Numbered from the stretch's first letter, positions 39,124 through 52,826 are shown. The stretch: DNA of 64,000 bases from Centroberyx gerrardi (GCF_048128805.1 NC_136003.1:20604840-20668839); one strand, 5' to 3'. Notes: generated by a model not told the origin, from the letters alone. A program made the numbers and translations.

Positions 39124-39475
39124 GTTACAGCAACACTTTCAAACCAGTATATTTCATAACATTAAGAGCAAAGAGACAAGAGAAATCCAACATCCAACAT
39201 CAAAGCCGGGTGTGCGATTGTCTTTGGAGATAACTTTAGAGAGGAACAGCAAATGAGCGGCACGCAAATGGAAAACATTAGTAATTGAGTTTCAGTGATT
39301 ATATTTTCAGTTCATGTTTGATCTGAAAATTGCTTCAAAATCAACTGCATTATGGATGTCTATGATGCTCGAATGCACCCATTCAATATTTATGGAGCGT
39401 TGTCTTGATTCCAGACGCAACTAAAAGTCATTATCCTTCAATATCATGTCACCTGTAAAGAATAGGTGAATCAAG

Positions 39476-39512
39476 GCACACACACACACACACACACACG
39501 CACACACACACA
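39476..39512. repeat. (CA)n microsatellite
   Basis: About 18 CA units with one internal cg interruption. Confidence 0.9.
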
Positions 39513-40441
39513 CTTGTTTGTGGTCGGGAGGGCACAGAGGGCAGGTGGATGACAGATGTTGATGCAGTGGCTTGGCAGAGTCAGACCCAACCATGACTGG
39601 ATCTGTTTGCACTCATCCTCCTCTCCTCTGCCCGGACCTGTTTGATCAGCTGCTGGACATTATCCTGCTCTCCCTTTCCACTCCACGCTTCTTGGACCGC
39701 TCAATTAATTCCACTCTATCTGCAATGAGGTGTGAACCACACGGTTTCCATAGGTGCCGAATTATTTCAACCTGCCTTCCAAAGATAACTCTCCTGCTCT
39801 TTTCTCTCTCCCCGCCTCTATTTCCCATTACCGCCATAATCCATCCTTCCATACACACTCCAAGCTGGAGAGTGAAACTGTCAGGGCTGCAAAGTGTTTT
39901 GACGTCAATTTCATGTTCAGCCAGCTTTATGTGGGACATGGATACCACACTGGCTGAGGAAGCAGCTATTTTATCAAGATTGGGATTCCTGGGAGCAGAA
40001 CACTGTCAAGCAGATCAGGACCAATGGTGAGGATAAGATAAAGAGAGCAGAGACTCTGTGTACAATCAGAGATGGGGATTTGGATCATCTCAAACGCTAG
40101 CTGTCCATTCATAGTCAGCATCAAATTTATATTCGTTATATAGAAAGTTGTCCTCTTTCTTTGATTTGACGTATACCTACATAGCCTTTATTATATCCCA
40201 AATGACACATTATACAGTAATTCAAGAGGCATGCTCATAGACCAGAATAGCTTTACTCTCAAAGCTATAGTCTTTTTGAAAGATTAGATCTGTGGAATAA
40301 ATCATCTGTAGAATCTTTGAGTCTCTGATCTACATCTACGCTGTTCTCCTTTTTTTTCTAGTCGTGCAGTTATTATGCTGATCAAACAACATAGCGCACT
40401 ATCAGCTTTTAAGAAAAATAATTATAAAACTAACCTTGAGC

Positions 40442-40933
40442 ATAGACCTTTTTCACAAACATGGCTGACGTACTTCCACTTCGTCTTAGTAGGGTATAAA
40501 TCGGTTCTCACCATTGCCAGCAATGTCAACAAAGTCAACTTTCTGGCATCTCTGACCTTTGTTGGAGACTTTTTGTCAACATTTGTGTTTCAACATAGCA
40601 TATAACACAATGCAGGCGTTGTCACTGACATATCTTTCTGTCTCTGTTGTCAGACAACTGCACCACTATAAAAAAGTGATTTGATCGAGGGTCACAAAAT
40701 GCCCGTTAGTATTTTGTGACCCTCGATCAAATCACTTAGTCATGCAGTCATCTGACAACAAAAACAGAAAGATACTGTATGTCAGTGACAACACCTGTAT
40801 TGTGTTATACGCTATATTGAAACACAAAATAAGTGGTCACAGACAGAGTCGGAGGTGATAGAAAGTTGGCTTCTTAACACTGCTATCTATAACCTGCAGA
40901 AGTACGTCAGCCCTGTTTGTGGAAAAGGTCTAT
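40442..40933. mobile_element. 492-bp foldback (long inverted repeat) element
   Basis: The left arm (40442-40700) starts atagacctttttcacaaaca; the right arm (40711-40933) ends with its near-complement (tgtttgtggaaaaggtctat). The arms match along most of their length, with a 27-bp perfect inner stem at 40674-40700 and 40711-40737 around a 10-nt loop. Internal matches include tgtcagtgacaac and tgtgtttcaa phrases in both arms. No coding frame is present. I could not see a convincing target-site duplication. The form fits a foldback MITE; the superfamily is unresolved. Confidence 0.88.
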
Positions 40934-40939
40934 TGTGGC

Positions 40940-42471
40940 AGAAGGGGGGGGCAGACGCTCTGAGCCAGCTGTGAATGAAACTGAGGATTTACAGGGAGAA
41001 CAACAGGGAAGACTGATTGTTTTATTCCAAATGTTAGGATTAATCTTAGAACAACACAACGGCAGCAGAGTAAAACAGTGCTTGGGATGCTACTGCAAAT
41101 CTCTCCTGTCTGTCTATTGCAGAAAGTATTATTCTCGTCAGATATTATAACACCCCTGGGGTTACTCTGACATTTATGCATCCTCAGGAGCAATTTCAGG
41201 ACTGAATCAATTTAAAAGATATCTAGCTGCACCACTCCTAATTGCAATAGGAATAATTTACCAGCTGTTTTTGAGGTTGACGGATATATTTTAGAATTGT
41301 TAATTACCTAATAAAACGCGAAAGCAGACCCCACAAGCAACACAAGTAGACGGATAAGGACGTGTTGAGAGGCAATATTTAAGGGAACAGGTTTTCGCTT
41401 CAACTGCAGCCATATATACAGTATAAGCAACTGTCCTCCCTTATTAGAATAAGTGCAGCACCGTGCAACATTTATTCAACCATATCCAACCCAAGGAAAA
41501 TGAGATGATGATACAGGCAAAATGAATTTCTTCCATGAACTCTTTCCATCTATGATCTTATTCTGGCAAACATTAGGAACACACACACTCACACACACAT
41601 TTTTTTTTTTTTAAGTGCTCATTTGCTTAATTAAATCTGACATTTTCTTGTGTTGCAATTAAGGTTCCTAATGCGTTGCCTTTTCATAGTGCTTTAGTCA
41701 TTCCTGCTATATTAAAATGCAATAGTGATTATTGAGAAAATGAGAATTGGAATGGTTCGCCATTAATATTAGAGAGCTCTGATGATGGTATCTGTTATCT
41801 TGAGAAGCCATAATTCTAATTATACTGGAGCGTGTTAATGGTAGATTTGGGATCATTGAGCATATTCAATAAGAATTCCCAAAGTCATTTTGAAGAGCAA
41901 TTAGCGGCACTCTGTCAAACTTAAATACAACTGAACACTCACTTAAATAGTCCTTATCCCATCATGCTGACCAAGCCCAGGAAATGTTGGGATTTCTCTT
42001 GTCCTATACCCAAAGTTCTCAGCTGCCCAAATTGCTATGTTGCTTTACAACGCTCCACACATATTACAGGATTACTGAGTGTAAACAGAAACGAGACGCA
42101 GACATCATTATGGAGCTATTTCCCCCTCCAGGCACATTACTTTGTCTCCATAAAAGGCTTATATAACCATCACATAATCCTTGTATTTACTTACTTATTT
42201 CGTGTTTTGGATATTTAAGTGCAGCTTGTGAGCAGAGTCATTTGGGAGGCATGATGCTCACATGATAACTTGGCTAATTTTTCCAGTATTTCTGTTTTCT
42301 GTATATTTTTTTCTATTCTGCATTTTTTCAATCTCAGTTCTAAGGAAGTCGACGTTTGCAATGTGAAGCTCCTTCAATTGGGTTTAAATTCATCTGCAAG
42401 GTAAAATAGTTTTCTTTCTCCAGAGGCAAACTAGCTGATGCTCATAGTGATAATGTGCGTGTGTGTGCGTG

Positions 42472-42522
<51 letters not shown>

Positions 42523-43190
42523 ATCCGAGTACTGTCTGTGAGACTCTTGGGACGTTCCATCACCACTAAACAGTGCAGATTGGAAACACTTAACCCCAGG
42601 GCAGAGCATTAATGCCATACATCCATAGAGGGTTGGAGGTACCCAAAGATAACCGAGTGAATAAGACATAAACGTAGTGGCCTGATTCTGTCTGCAATCA
42701 AGTGGTCTGACTGCATCACATCCAGGCTTTTCCATTACGGAGGCCCTGGTTCCCAAGGCCCTCAGACTGCCTTGATGTAAGTCTTCGTCACAGCAGGGAT
42801 TGCTTTAGAGCTGATAGAAACTCTAGTTAATGAACATTTAATCAAATCCCTAAAGTAAGCCATTAAGTAGCCTGCTTTGATTCACTTCTGAGATCACACG
42901 CACATTATTTGGGCTACTTGCCAGATACTGTAGGCAACGTCATTGCATTCAACATTTTATTTGTTTTTATAGGCAATTGCTACGGAAGCGGCCGTGATTG
43001 CTCATATTTTTCTGAACCCCATTATCTCAAGATCATGTTTTTTTCTTATATCTTCTTCTTCTTTATTTTTCAGTATTACATATAATACATAAACACAATG
43101 CATAATACACAGGCATATTCTCAAATGCACATATGTGCATCTTGCCCATACTTTCCTACACCTACAGTCTCTCTCTCGCACACTCACACC
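40940..43190. other. Gene desert continued
   Basis: No gene is supported. Apart from the (GT)n at 42454-42522 and a poly(T) run near 41600-41612, I see nothing to annotate. Confidence 0.5.
42454..42522. repeat. (GT)n microsatellite with gtgtgtgc variants
   Basis: Begins with three gtgcgtgt-type imperfect units, then about 21 pure GT units. Confidence 0.95.
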
Positions 43191-43198
43191 CCAATGCA

Positions 43199-43244
<46 letters not shown>
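43199..43244. repeat. (CA)n microsatellite
   Basis: About 22 CA units immediately upstream of the telomere-like tract at 43299. Confidence 0.95.
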
Positions 43245-43246
<2 letters not shown>

Positions 43247-43298
43247 CTTACTTAACATTTTTACTTTACGTAGACTTACATTCATTTCCGGGAGACTT

Positions 43299-43368
43299 AC
43301 CCTAACCCTAACCATAACCACTACTTGCCTAACCATAACCTTAACCTAACCCTAACCTTAACCACTGA
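43299..43368. repeat. Degenerate telomere-like CCCTAA/CCATAA tract
   Basis: Units ccctaa, ccataa and ccttaa recur about ten times with errors, the C-rich telomere strand running 5'->3' on the + strand. Such degenerate tracts occur inside fish chromosomes as parts of dispersed repeats. Confidence 0.75.
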
Positions 43369-43376
43369 CCCAAAAA

Positions 43377-43480
43377 TCAGTGTTTTACCAATTGGGGACA
43401 CAGCTTTTGTCCCCAATTGCACAAGCCGTCCCCAATCAACTGGTCTTAAGTCTGGTGTGTGTCCCTGAAAGTGACTTAAG
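43377..43480. repeat. TTGGGGACA/TGTCCCCAA inverted-phrase repeat
   Basis: attggggacacagcttttgt is followed by ccccaattgcacaagccgtc and cccaatcaactgg, so short inverted phrases recur beside the telomere-like tract. This combination is familiar from fish repeats ('taaccctaacc...gtccccac'); the two are probably one element. Confidence 0.5.
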
Positions 43481-43492
43481 TCATACCCATAC

Positions 43493-43531
<39 letters not shown>
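43493..43531. repeat. (CA)n microsatellite
   Basis: About 18 CA units closing the repeat cluster that starts at 43199. Confidence 0.9.
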
Positions 43532-43532
<1 letters not shown>

Positions 43533-44994
43533 TCACCCTCCCACCCTACACACCCCTCCAAGAAATGAATAAACAAATTTAAAAAAATAAAAAATAAAAA
43601 AAAGTAATAATAATGCATATTATTATTACACAAACATACAGAATATACCTTTAAAGTAATCAACATGACCATCATTTGGCCCTTATACCTTTGTAAAGTC
43701 AACAAGCGTAGTTCAACAGTAACTTAATCAAAATCCTATACAGTCACTTACCAAACATCCATACATGTAGATGCCTGCCAGCACTGCTACATGTTAAATG
43801 GACTCTCCTCTTACTGTAATGGGTTCAATAGTGAGTAGCCAATATTTCATGTTATATTTCCCCTCAGGATACAGCGGTGTCCAATACAAAGAAACACATA
43901 ATACATTCCTGGAATAAGGAGACATGATGTCTGTTCATGCTGGAAAGATGCATCAATCTTTCATTGCTGTATAGCCTGGTTGCTACTGTGGATAAATGTT
44001 TATCGTGGGAGTTGAGGTCTGCTATTGTGCTGCATAATGTTCCTGTAAATATATGTTTGCTGATGTATGGCGGTCTAATGGTATGGTGTGAAGTAAAAAA
44101 AACGAGAAGCTGTCAGTGTGGAGATATGGCGCGCTCTGCTCTTTCGCTGCCAAGGTGCTGAACCGTTGCCTGTCTAAGATTGATGAAAGCCATCAAAGCA
44201 ACTCCTCTGAAAGTCCATTGGCAACGTGAGATTTACGACAAGAAAAAAATAAATGGACATGGTTGGAACGGATGGTGCAATCAACAAGGACCTTATGTAA
44301 GAGGTATGGACTTGATGTCCCTCATGTTCTCAGGTCAAACCCACTACCATCGCTTCACGAGACAGACTCAGCTGACCCCATCTGCATCAGGCACATTCCC
44401 TTTCTAGCCACTTTTAGGCTGACTGTAGTCAATAGCCGTGCTTTGTTCCAGTCATAACCTGCCCCCCGGGGTCACGCTCACTCCGCGTAAGTGCTGAGAT
44501 AAAGATAAGTGATGAGACAGAAATGACTTTGTGTGGACACAGCTCATTAGCAAGAGATCGGTCCTTGGGACATGCATCAAGAGATACTGTATGTTACTGG
44601 AGGTTCTCAGCTGTTTATACTTCACTCATTGTGCTTATACAGTTGTGGCTGCGTCCTCAGCCTGATCAGTGCTCTTGGCATTAAAGCTTCCACTGGAAAT
44701 ACGGGGCACTTTTCTTTTTTTTAGCTTTCTGCCTGCTCTTTTACTCACTTGTGAAACATTAGTAATACTCCGGGATCCATTATCCCACTTCCAAGCATAT
44801 AGGCTACGAGAGCAACAGAAGTTGGTTTATTAGTTAGAGTGGTTACTTCCAAGTCATTCAGAGCACTAGAGAGAGATATGCGGAGCAGATATACACTAGT
44901 GACAAATACAAAAGACCTAATATGACCTAATCCTTTACCATTTGACAGTCTGTCTGGAAATGACCACACCACGGACAATTGGAAAATCATTATA

Positions 44995-45285
44995 ACACAC
45001 AACTCTGATCACCCTCTCAACCTATATATCACCCTCCTTCGATCCGGTCGCAGATACACATCTTGGATCTGTAAAAAAGTTCGTTTCAACAGGACCTTTG
45101 TGCCCTCTACCATCACGGCACTCAACAAACTACCTTGTCTATGTCTGAGTACTGTGAACTGCTAATGTTTGGTGTTACTGTTCATATTCCTGTATTACAG
45201 TTCTTTGATGTTTCGATGTGCGGGCTGGGAAAACAAATTTGCTCTTGGGAGGACAATAAAGCATCTATCTGAAATCATATTGTTT
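44995..45285 (+). mobile_element. 3' end of a truncated LINE
   Basis: The + strand reads LLRSGRRYTSWICKKVRFN followed by RTFVPSTITALNKL, which resembles the last coding segment of fish LINEs ('SGRRYR...NSFIPSAI..LN'). About 150 nt later gaggacaataaagcatctat gives a typical LINE tail. There is no upstream RT/EN sequence, so the copy is dead. Confidence 0.6.
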
Positions 45286-45531
45286 AGTGTCAACATGCTA
45301 ACTTATTTGTTTCCAGAACATTAAAACAGTCAATCCTGCCTCTCTCTTCCTCATCTCCTCTCTGCCCTCCTGAGGATATTTCTTTCTTCTCACCACAAGA
45401 CATAGTAGAACCGGCAATAACTAACTCTAATTTAGAGCTTGGGCGGCTCTCTAAAAAATTATCGTTTCAGACAACAAACAACACCAGCCACTGTTCAGAG
45501 ATGGCCTAAACAGCAGTCACTCATCTCCTAC

Positions 45532-45559
45532 TACACACACACACACACACACACACACT
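45532..45559. repeat. (AC)n microsatellite
   Basis: About 14 uninterrupted AC units. Confidence 0.9.
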
Positions 45560-46749
45560 GCCTCTGAGCCCGAGCCACATGCTTCAACACTGGCACAGCT
45601 TTTCACATGTTGGTGAGATCACCACCTCATCAAAACCTTCACCTCTCGAATTGAACCCCATCCTTTCCACTTTTAATGGATCTGAATGGCCTGGAATGGA
45701 ACGGCTTTAACGTCTAATTTTGACCATTCAGATGATTATAAGTCCATTTAGGCTTTTAGGCGTTTAGCTGATGGTCTCCTCCAGAGTGACTTACAATGAG
45801 TGCAACAGTACAATAAGCTTAAATTCCCAGATCACTGAAAACTACAGGCAACTAATAGGATTGCCATGACAATATCCCTGTGACCATATGATGATCTTGT
45901 GAGAGAGAAGTTCTAGGAAATGAAATAAAATAAGTGTATAAGAGTAAGCTATGGAGACAAACAGGAGGGATTTATGGAGCACAATAAGAACAAGCAGAGG
46001 GGAGGTGAAAGATTAAATGGGGAGAAGGTTAAGGTCAAATCCTCCCTGTCGTTTGCACATAAGCTCGTTGCTGTCACTCTCATGCATTACAAAAAATTAT
46101 AACATTGACACTAAAATCCCCAACTATTAGACTGACTCATCTCTGAACTGGTCCTGGGCCTCCCATCCCTTTCAAATGTCACCTGGTTTAAAAAAAAACC
46201 CATAAAAGCTAATTCTAAACTATCTAGATGCATGCTCAGTTTTTTTTCAACTGGGCAGATACACAGAGAAGCCATTTCCCACATTGATGACATACTTTAC
46301 TGTTGAGTGACACTCCATATAGCACAGGAGTGCCTGTCTTGTATGATTAGGGAGCAGAGCAGGTAGGCTCGAGCCAGAGAGCTGTTTGAAGACTGTAAAA
46401 CTCTACATGAGCAGACTAATCCTCCTCCTTCCTCAGGTTAGAGGCCTCCAGGCGGGCTGCAGCTGCCAACCACAGAGAGAGGAAGCTGCGGTCTGTTGTC
46501 AGAGGATGTGGCTTTGTCTGTGGGGGGGTGATTGCTGTTTTGTAATCAGGGATACGTATACGAGATTGATTACAGAAAGAGAGGAACGGACGGCCTGGAG
46601 ATGAATTTTTCCTATTTTCATTAAAAATTGTAAGAAAAAGTTGGAGACTGACATGCAAACCCTCAGAGACACTCGTGATCGTCTCATCAACACCTTTGAA
46701 CACATTTGAACTGGTCTGGAGCATGATTACCTCTGCTGTTTTCACCCCC

Positions 46750-46990
46750 GTCTGTGTGTTTGTCCATCCATCTGTCTGTTAGCAGGATATCTCAAAAAGT
46801 TGGGCACGGATTTGCACAAAACCTGATAGGAAGGTTGGTTATGGGCCAAGGAAGAACTGATTACAGTAACTTTTCATGTCGATTGGCCAAAAGGGGGGGG
46901 GGGGGGGGGGGGGGGGTGGCATTTCACCAAAAGGTGCATAACTTCCTTGTGGGGTGTTGTCAGACATGGTGGAGGTCTGTGCTACTGAGC
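46750..46990 (+). repeat. Teleost dispersed repeat containing a poly(G) run
   Basis: gttagcaggatatctcaaaa, then gttgggcacggatttgcaca and near the end gtggaggtctgtgctactga, resemble a repeat I know from many fish genomes ('tagcaagataactcaaaaagttatgaacggattt...gcagaggtctgcgctc'). It contains about 25 consecutive G at 46892-46916, which could form a G-quadruplex and is prone to sequencing error. Confidence 0.6.
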
Positions 46991-48227
46991 AAATTTTTTA
47001 GTTAACTACAGTATGTACAAAACAAGTTGTATAAGCTAGTTATAAACAGTATCTTGCGTAAATACTGCTACTTTCACCTCCGGATTCCTATTTTTGAATT
47101 ACCTCATCTGTCACTGTGGACAACAGAGTGCAAATCCTGTCTGACCAGACAGGAATGAAAGGGTCTGATTGAAATAGAACATCTCCCAATGGTCTCTCCT
47201 TACAGCGTCTTAGACAGGCTATCTCCGTCTGCAGCTGTGAACACTCGTCTGCCCCGGTGGAACCACAGGCACCGGGGATTTAACGCACTCCTGAGCCGCT
47301 GCACATGTGGTGAGGATTAATGAGCAGGCCTGAATTCAAGGCAGGCAGGTTGCTGACACTACCAGAAACCATCTGCCTTGTAGATGGCAGATGCCTTTTC
47401 CTTTGCATTTCCTACCTGGGGGTCTCTTGTCTTTACACCATCCAGCGGCATCAGTATTCAGTCAGCATGGCACTGAGTAAATGAATGTGCATTGAGCCTG
47501 GGAGAGGAGTCTTAATCTCTTGACAGCCTCTGTTCACTGGACCTGTTTCTTCACTCTGAGGAAGCTCAGAGGAGCAGAGCAGCATGGTGCTCAACTGTCT
47601 CACTACACATACTGCAAGACCAGACAGGGATGACATAATCTTCCTCCATTTCCTCTCTCTCTTTCTCTCTCTCTCTCTCTAGTCAGTAAGACCATCAAGG
47701 TGGCCATGAAACCTTAAGCAGGAAGGTACAGTGGTACAGTTGATCCTTCAGGCAAGGGGCGGATCCACGGATGTGACACTGTAATAAGAAGGTCACAGTC
47801 TGGTCAGAGAGTCCCATTAACACGGTCACACAGATGTCACGCCGTCCACTACTGGTCACAAGGCTTATTGATTGCAGTAGGTAAGAAAATCCATTTGAGT
47901 TGGGGTGACTGTTGCCGGCTCTTTGGGGTTTTCGCAATGATCTGTACTTCCACATCCGATCCGGGGCTCCTATAATGATGTAATCCGGTTAATAGGGAGC
48001 CGAGCTGTTTAATTTTGATGACTTATGAGACTGCTGAAACTCAATACCCCGACACACACAATGCATTTAGATTTCACTTCACCTTATTAATGGTTCAAAG
48101 TGGGTGTGACGAGCAATTCACTGACTCCAAGTGGAAACATACAGACAGTGACATAAGTATCGGGACTTATGGATTTGTGATTTCAGCTGCTGCATTACAA
48201 AAGGTCACTTCAGCAACGAGGTTCTTC

Positions 48228-48295
<68 letters not shown>

Positions 48296-48296
48296 T
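48228..48296. repeat. (GA)n plus (GATA)n compound repeat
   Basis: About 16 GA units (48230-48264) pass into about 8 GATA units (48264-48296). Confidence 0.95.
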
Positions 48297-51200
48297 CTAG
48301 TTGTCAAGATGTTGAAAAAATAAAAAAAAATCCCCAATGGGAAGAAGCTGCAGGGCAAGTGCAAGTGAATAGAATGAAAATCTAAAAGACATTGAGTGCT
48401 TTTAAACACCATTCATCCTGACACTTCTTGCCTTTCTTCCATTCGCACAATTACGACCTCATCTCAGGCTTTCTGCACTTACATGACATTTTTGATGAGC
48501 ATAAAACCTCATAGTTGTTTAGCCTATCAAGAGATGCTCTAGGGGCTTCTCCGAGAAGCCAGATAATGGCCCATGTGGCGTAATTAATTGATCTCCAGCA
48601 GGAACTTTCAGCAATGAAAAAAATAGCATGGCTGTCGTTGCGGGTCTGTTTTCATGTCACTGTGTTTTTGAATGCTCTACCAAAAAGCATGATTAATACC
48701 ACATGATAGAGTAGGAGTAACGATCTGTTTGTGTTCTCGTCACTCTCTCACTTTCAATTTCTCTTTACACCTGACAGCAGAGCCTATATTCAAACAAACT
48801 TTTGCTTTAGTCCTAGGCAAATTTCTGTACTTGTAAGAAAAATCAACATTTTCTCCCCATCATCTCACTCCTTATTCAGACTCAGTCATCTGGCTTGATC
48901 ATCCTCTTGAGTATAATTTAGTCATACAGCCTCTGATTCACTATCTTTGCTGGTGTACAGAAGAGCTTTGCTGACCTGCTTGCCTCTAGCCAAGCTGGAA
49001 CCCAGCTGGGGTTCTTGTGGGCAGATTTTTCACAGTTTGTTTTGTCAGAAATCAGCATGCATTCGGGAAAACATTTTTGCTTTCTTGCCAGAGATTAAAT
49101 TTAGAGAGACCCGTGGGTTGACGGAAATGCAGATGAGCACCGCTGAAACCGCTGACGGTCTCATGGTGTTATGTCTAAGAGGGAATTCTTCTGAAAACGC
49201 ATTTTTTGGTCAGTGTCATTGTGGTCGGGGCTGCCACTAGTAAAGGTCAGAACAGGCAGATAGGGTAACCTAAGGGGATGTGAGAGTTAAACACAGCTTC
49301 TGAAAAGGCTGAACAGTCTTGACGGCGATGCCCACACACTGATACCGCCTGAAGTGACGATTCTCTCCAGGAAGCTGGTTCAGTTGCCTTTTTCAATTAT
49401 GGCCTGTGTCCCTCAACAAAGAAGTCCCATAACCGTGAGGACATGCTATCTGCGAGCCAGTGTCTTGGGACTATCTTTCTATGAATCAACACGGATTGTA
49501 AGCAGACTCGCGATGCCCCCGTTTGACATGCATTAGCAGTGCCATGCTGAATGAACTGCAATGGCAATCACACGTCATCATCTCTGCTCTGGACATGACT
49601 TCAGCCTCAGCCACGTCCCATCTGCCGCACAGCTGAGACGGAAAGTTAGGGACTGTTGTTACCTGATATCTTAGCGAATTAGAAAATTCTCTCGGCTAAT
49701 GATTGCCTCATTACTCACCAACTTGAAGTAACGCTTCCAGTGTTTTTCAAAGCAGGGTCCATTTGGCAGGCTAGAGACAGACTCGAGGATGTGTGAGGGA
49801 GGAGAGAATAGGCGTGAGTCACACTGTCTGGGGTATAGGCCGGCTTTAAGATGCAGCGGAGGAGAGATCAGGGAAGAATCCGAGACCGACTGAAAGCTAT
49901 ATTTTGATAGGGAACATACACCGAGAGCATGGCTTCCACTTTCAAGGGTTACCTTTTTACAGATAGGATCACGATAAATCAAAAAGCAATGCAATAAATT
50001 TAGCGCAGTAAGAGAGAAAGAGAGAGAACGTTTAAAAATAGATCTTTGAAAAACAACATGGCAAAAATAAAACCTTTCTTCTAGCATCCTTATCTCAATT
50101 ATGGCCCTAAATTAGATCAGTGCTGTTCCATTTGAAGGATGTGAACTTAAATGGGTGTTTGAATTGTCTCCCATATTCACAAACAAGAGAGAAGGATTTG
50201 CAACGTTGATGTACAGCATTACTGATGTATAGAAAATGAATTGCAAAGACAGAAAAGGATCTCTGATAGTATTGTAGATAATATCCTGACAAACACTGTC
50301 ACGGTCACAAAGTCATTTTCCTTTTTGTCACTGGAGAAGCTCGAGGCTGTGCATCAGCATGACATTACAGATAATAGTTTTGGTTCTCTGCTCACAAGCT
50401 TTGAGAGAGACTTATTCACATTAACGCCCTCAGCCATGAGCAGAATGTATTGTAATTCTTACATTTAACACTATTCTCTGTTAACTTCTTATCAGAAAGC
50501 CTCTGAATAAAAACGTCTTATCTGAATTTATATTCACATGGGAAGATACATTATGGCAGCAACTTTTAAAGTAATCTATTTTCAAATTGGGGAGGGGGGA
50601 GTATACTCACTAATACATGTATAATTAAATCAAAATCTAAAAGAAAACTCTTTGGGAAGCTTTCCATATACTGTAAATCATTGCAACTTAGAGGTTTTAT
50701 TAACTACCCAAAAAATCTATCTTGTGTGAATATGATGAAAGCCTGGGACAATGTTGAATTTGTGTTGTTCAACCAATGTTTTATGGAAAGTTTTGCCCTC
50801 TGAATTGCTGAAAAAACACTCATGCATTCCGTAGATTAGAAAGAAATTGGGGTAGCGATAACTTAAATGTTAGAAAAGCAGGCTTGTGACTGGAAGGCAA
50901 TCATTTCCAATCATGAAACCAGATCCCAGAAAATCCCCTCCCTTTCCCCTCCCAGAAAATCCGTGAGGGGAAAGCGATGAGTAGTGCGCTGTGTTCCCTA
51001 CCATCAAGCAACAGCTACCATCAAGATACACTTGAGCAGGTATTTAACCCTTGATTACTCTATTGTAGCTGCTCCATGGCCACAGACGAAGACTGTGTTT
51101 GTACTGGATACTTCCCAGGTGTGAATGTGTGCAGCTGTATGAATATGAAGCTGGGCATTGTGGAAAAAGCAGCATGTGGGCAAAACAAAACCCTTCACTG

Positions 51201-52785
51201 CAAAAATCAAGGTTAAAACCAAAGGATTCCTGTTTCCCATCAAACTGAAAAGTTCCTTCCTGACCTAACCCTATACAGACTCTGCTGAGCCTCAGTGTGG
51301 ACAAAGCTGTGTCCTAGTTGTTGCATGAGCTGATGCATTGACTCATATGAACTTCAGATGAAACACAGTAGAGCATGAACATGTCCACTGACAAAGAAAC
51401 TGCAATTTAAGGCAGGGACAAAGTTCAGTCGGGTCACAATATCTAGAAATAGAGGGAGCCAGCAGTCAGAGCCACAGTTACAAAGAACCTTTAGTGTCAC
51501 TTTGAGTTTGGACACGCAGTTCAGCAGCAAGCCCAAATGACACACTATGTCCTTTGGCAGTTCAGGATTTCCCCACCTGTCTCCAAACATCCTCTCTGTT
51601 GTCTTTTCATTGGTCGACCCGCCAGTTCTGTCAACTAAGACTAATAGAGTGCCTGGAGTCTTTGCTGAATGTCACATTTCCACTCAGCAGAGCAGATTTC
51701 TCTCTTATTTTTGCTTTGAAAATAATGTTTTACATGGCTGACTAATATTCAGTTCTCATCTGGTCCTATAGGGTTTTGTTTCCCACTGGGGCCACCCATA
51801 CTAAACATGTATGAACTTATGTTACTTTAAGGCACATTAGATAAAAGTATGTACCAAAAGGCATATGTTACAGTATATGGAGCAGACTGTGAGATCTACT
51901 CTGACAGTATTTTAAATGAATTCTCCATCATTATCTATTTCAAAATCTGTTATTAAAAGTCCATGTCTAATGATGTTGTTGATGGCCATATCACTGCCAT
52001 TATTATTTCCTTATCATCAATGATGGGTCGACTTAAAATAAAAAATAACCATTCATGTGTCAACAGCTGTTAATTGCACTTCAATGTGCATAATAATTAC
52101 ATGCTGTTATGCATGTAGATTTATCACTTATGTATTAACTAATTGGTCAGGCCGATAATAGGCTTGAGCAGTCTTAAAATTGAAGTGAATTAGTGTCTTT
52201 CAAATAATAGCAGGATGAAAGCAATTGAAAAAAAAAAAAACATTTCGAGCATGTGTAAAATTGCCTTTCTATCATTATCATTATCTTTTTTTTTAGGCAA
52301 TTATTCCAGCAGTCACATTTCCATTCCTGTAAATTATTGTGATGTGTCCGGCGGTCTTTTTTCACTCCGATCTCCACAGGAAATTATAAGCAAGCGGAGT
52401 GCTAGAAAAAGCTTCCTCCAGCATTACCAGCATTGACCATTTTGAGCCCCGCTGAGCACAGCACCCATTAGAACAGAATGGCACAGAAAGCTCTTACCTC
52501 CTCAATCTCCCTCTGAGAGCGGCGTTCGGTTATCAGACGACCATCCAGGCCAGCTTCAGTGCTTCCGCTATCTGTAACTACAGTTACCAGCACACTGTCT
52601 GAGATATTGGATTTATTCAACTTATTCTGTGTTTGATGGCTTTAATCTGATTACACACTCGGTTGATTTAATTTGCCGTGTTTGTGACCAGTCCATGCAG
52701 GGGTGTTGACAGACTATTAGGCTGTGGTGAGGGGGATCTCTCCGAGGTGGCTGTGACCCAGACAGAGAGATGAGCCTGTGCGTGT

Positions 52786-52794
52786 GAGTGTGTG

Positions 52795-52826
<32 letters not shown>

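Larger units (their letters stand above)
32700..40430. other. Central gene desert, no gene seen
   Basis: I see no exon chain. A 'gggggcccaat...aatccggccctg' phrase at about 33355-33415 looks like the end of a common fish DNA repeat. Microsatellites at 36229-36259, 39079-39123 and 39476-39512 are listed separately. The rest is A/T-rich single-copy-looking DNA. Confidence 0.5.

Noticed and set aside
39572-40030. 152-codon open frame on + strand in the desert
   Set aside because: No recognisable domain, low-complexity Ser/Pro/Leu composition, no flanking exons or conserved start context; best explained as chance.
43299-43368. True interstitial telomere or chromosome end
   Set aside because: The units are too degenerate and short, and the context is a typical fish dispersed repeat.
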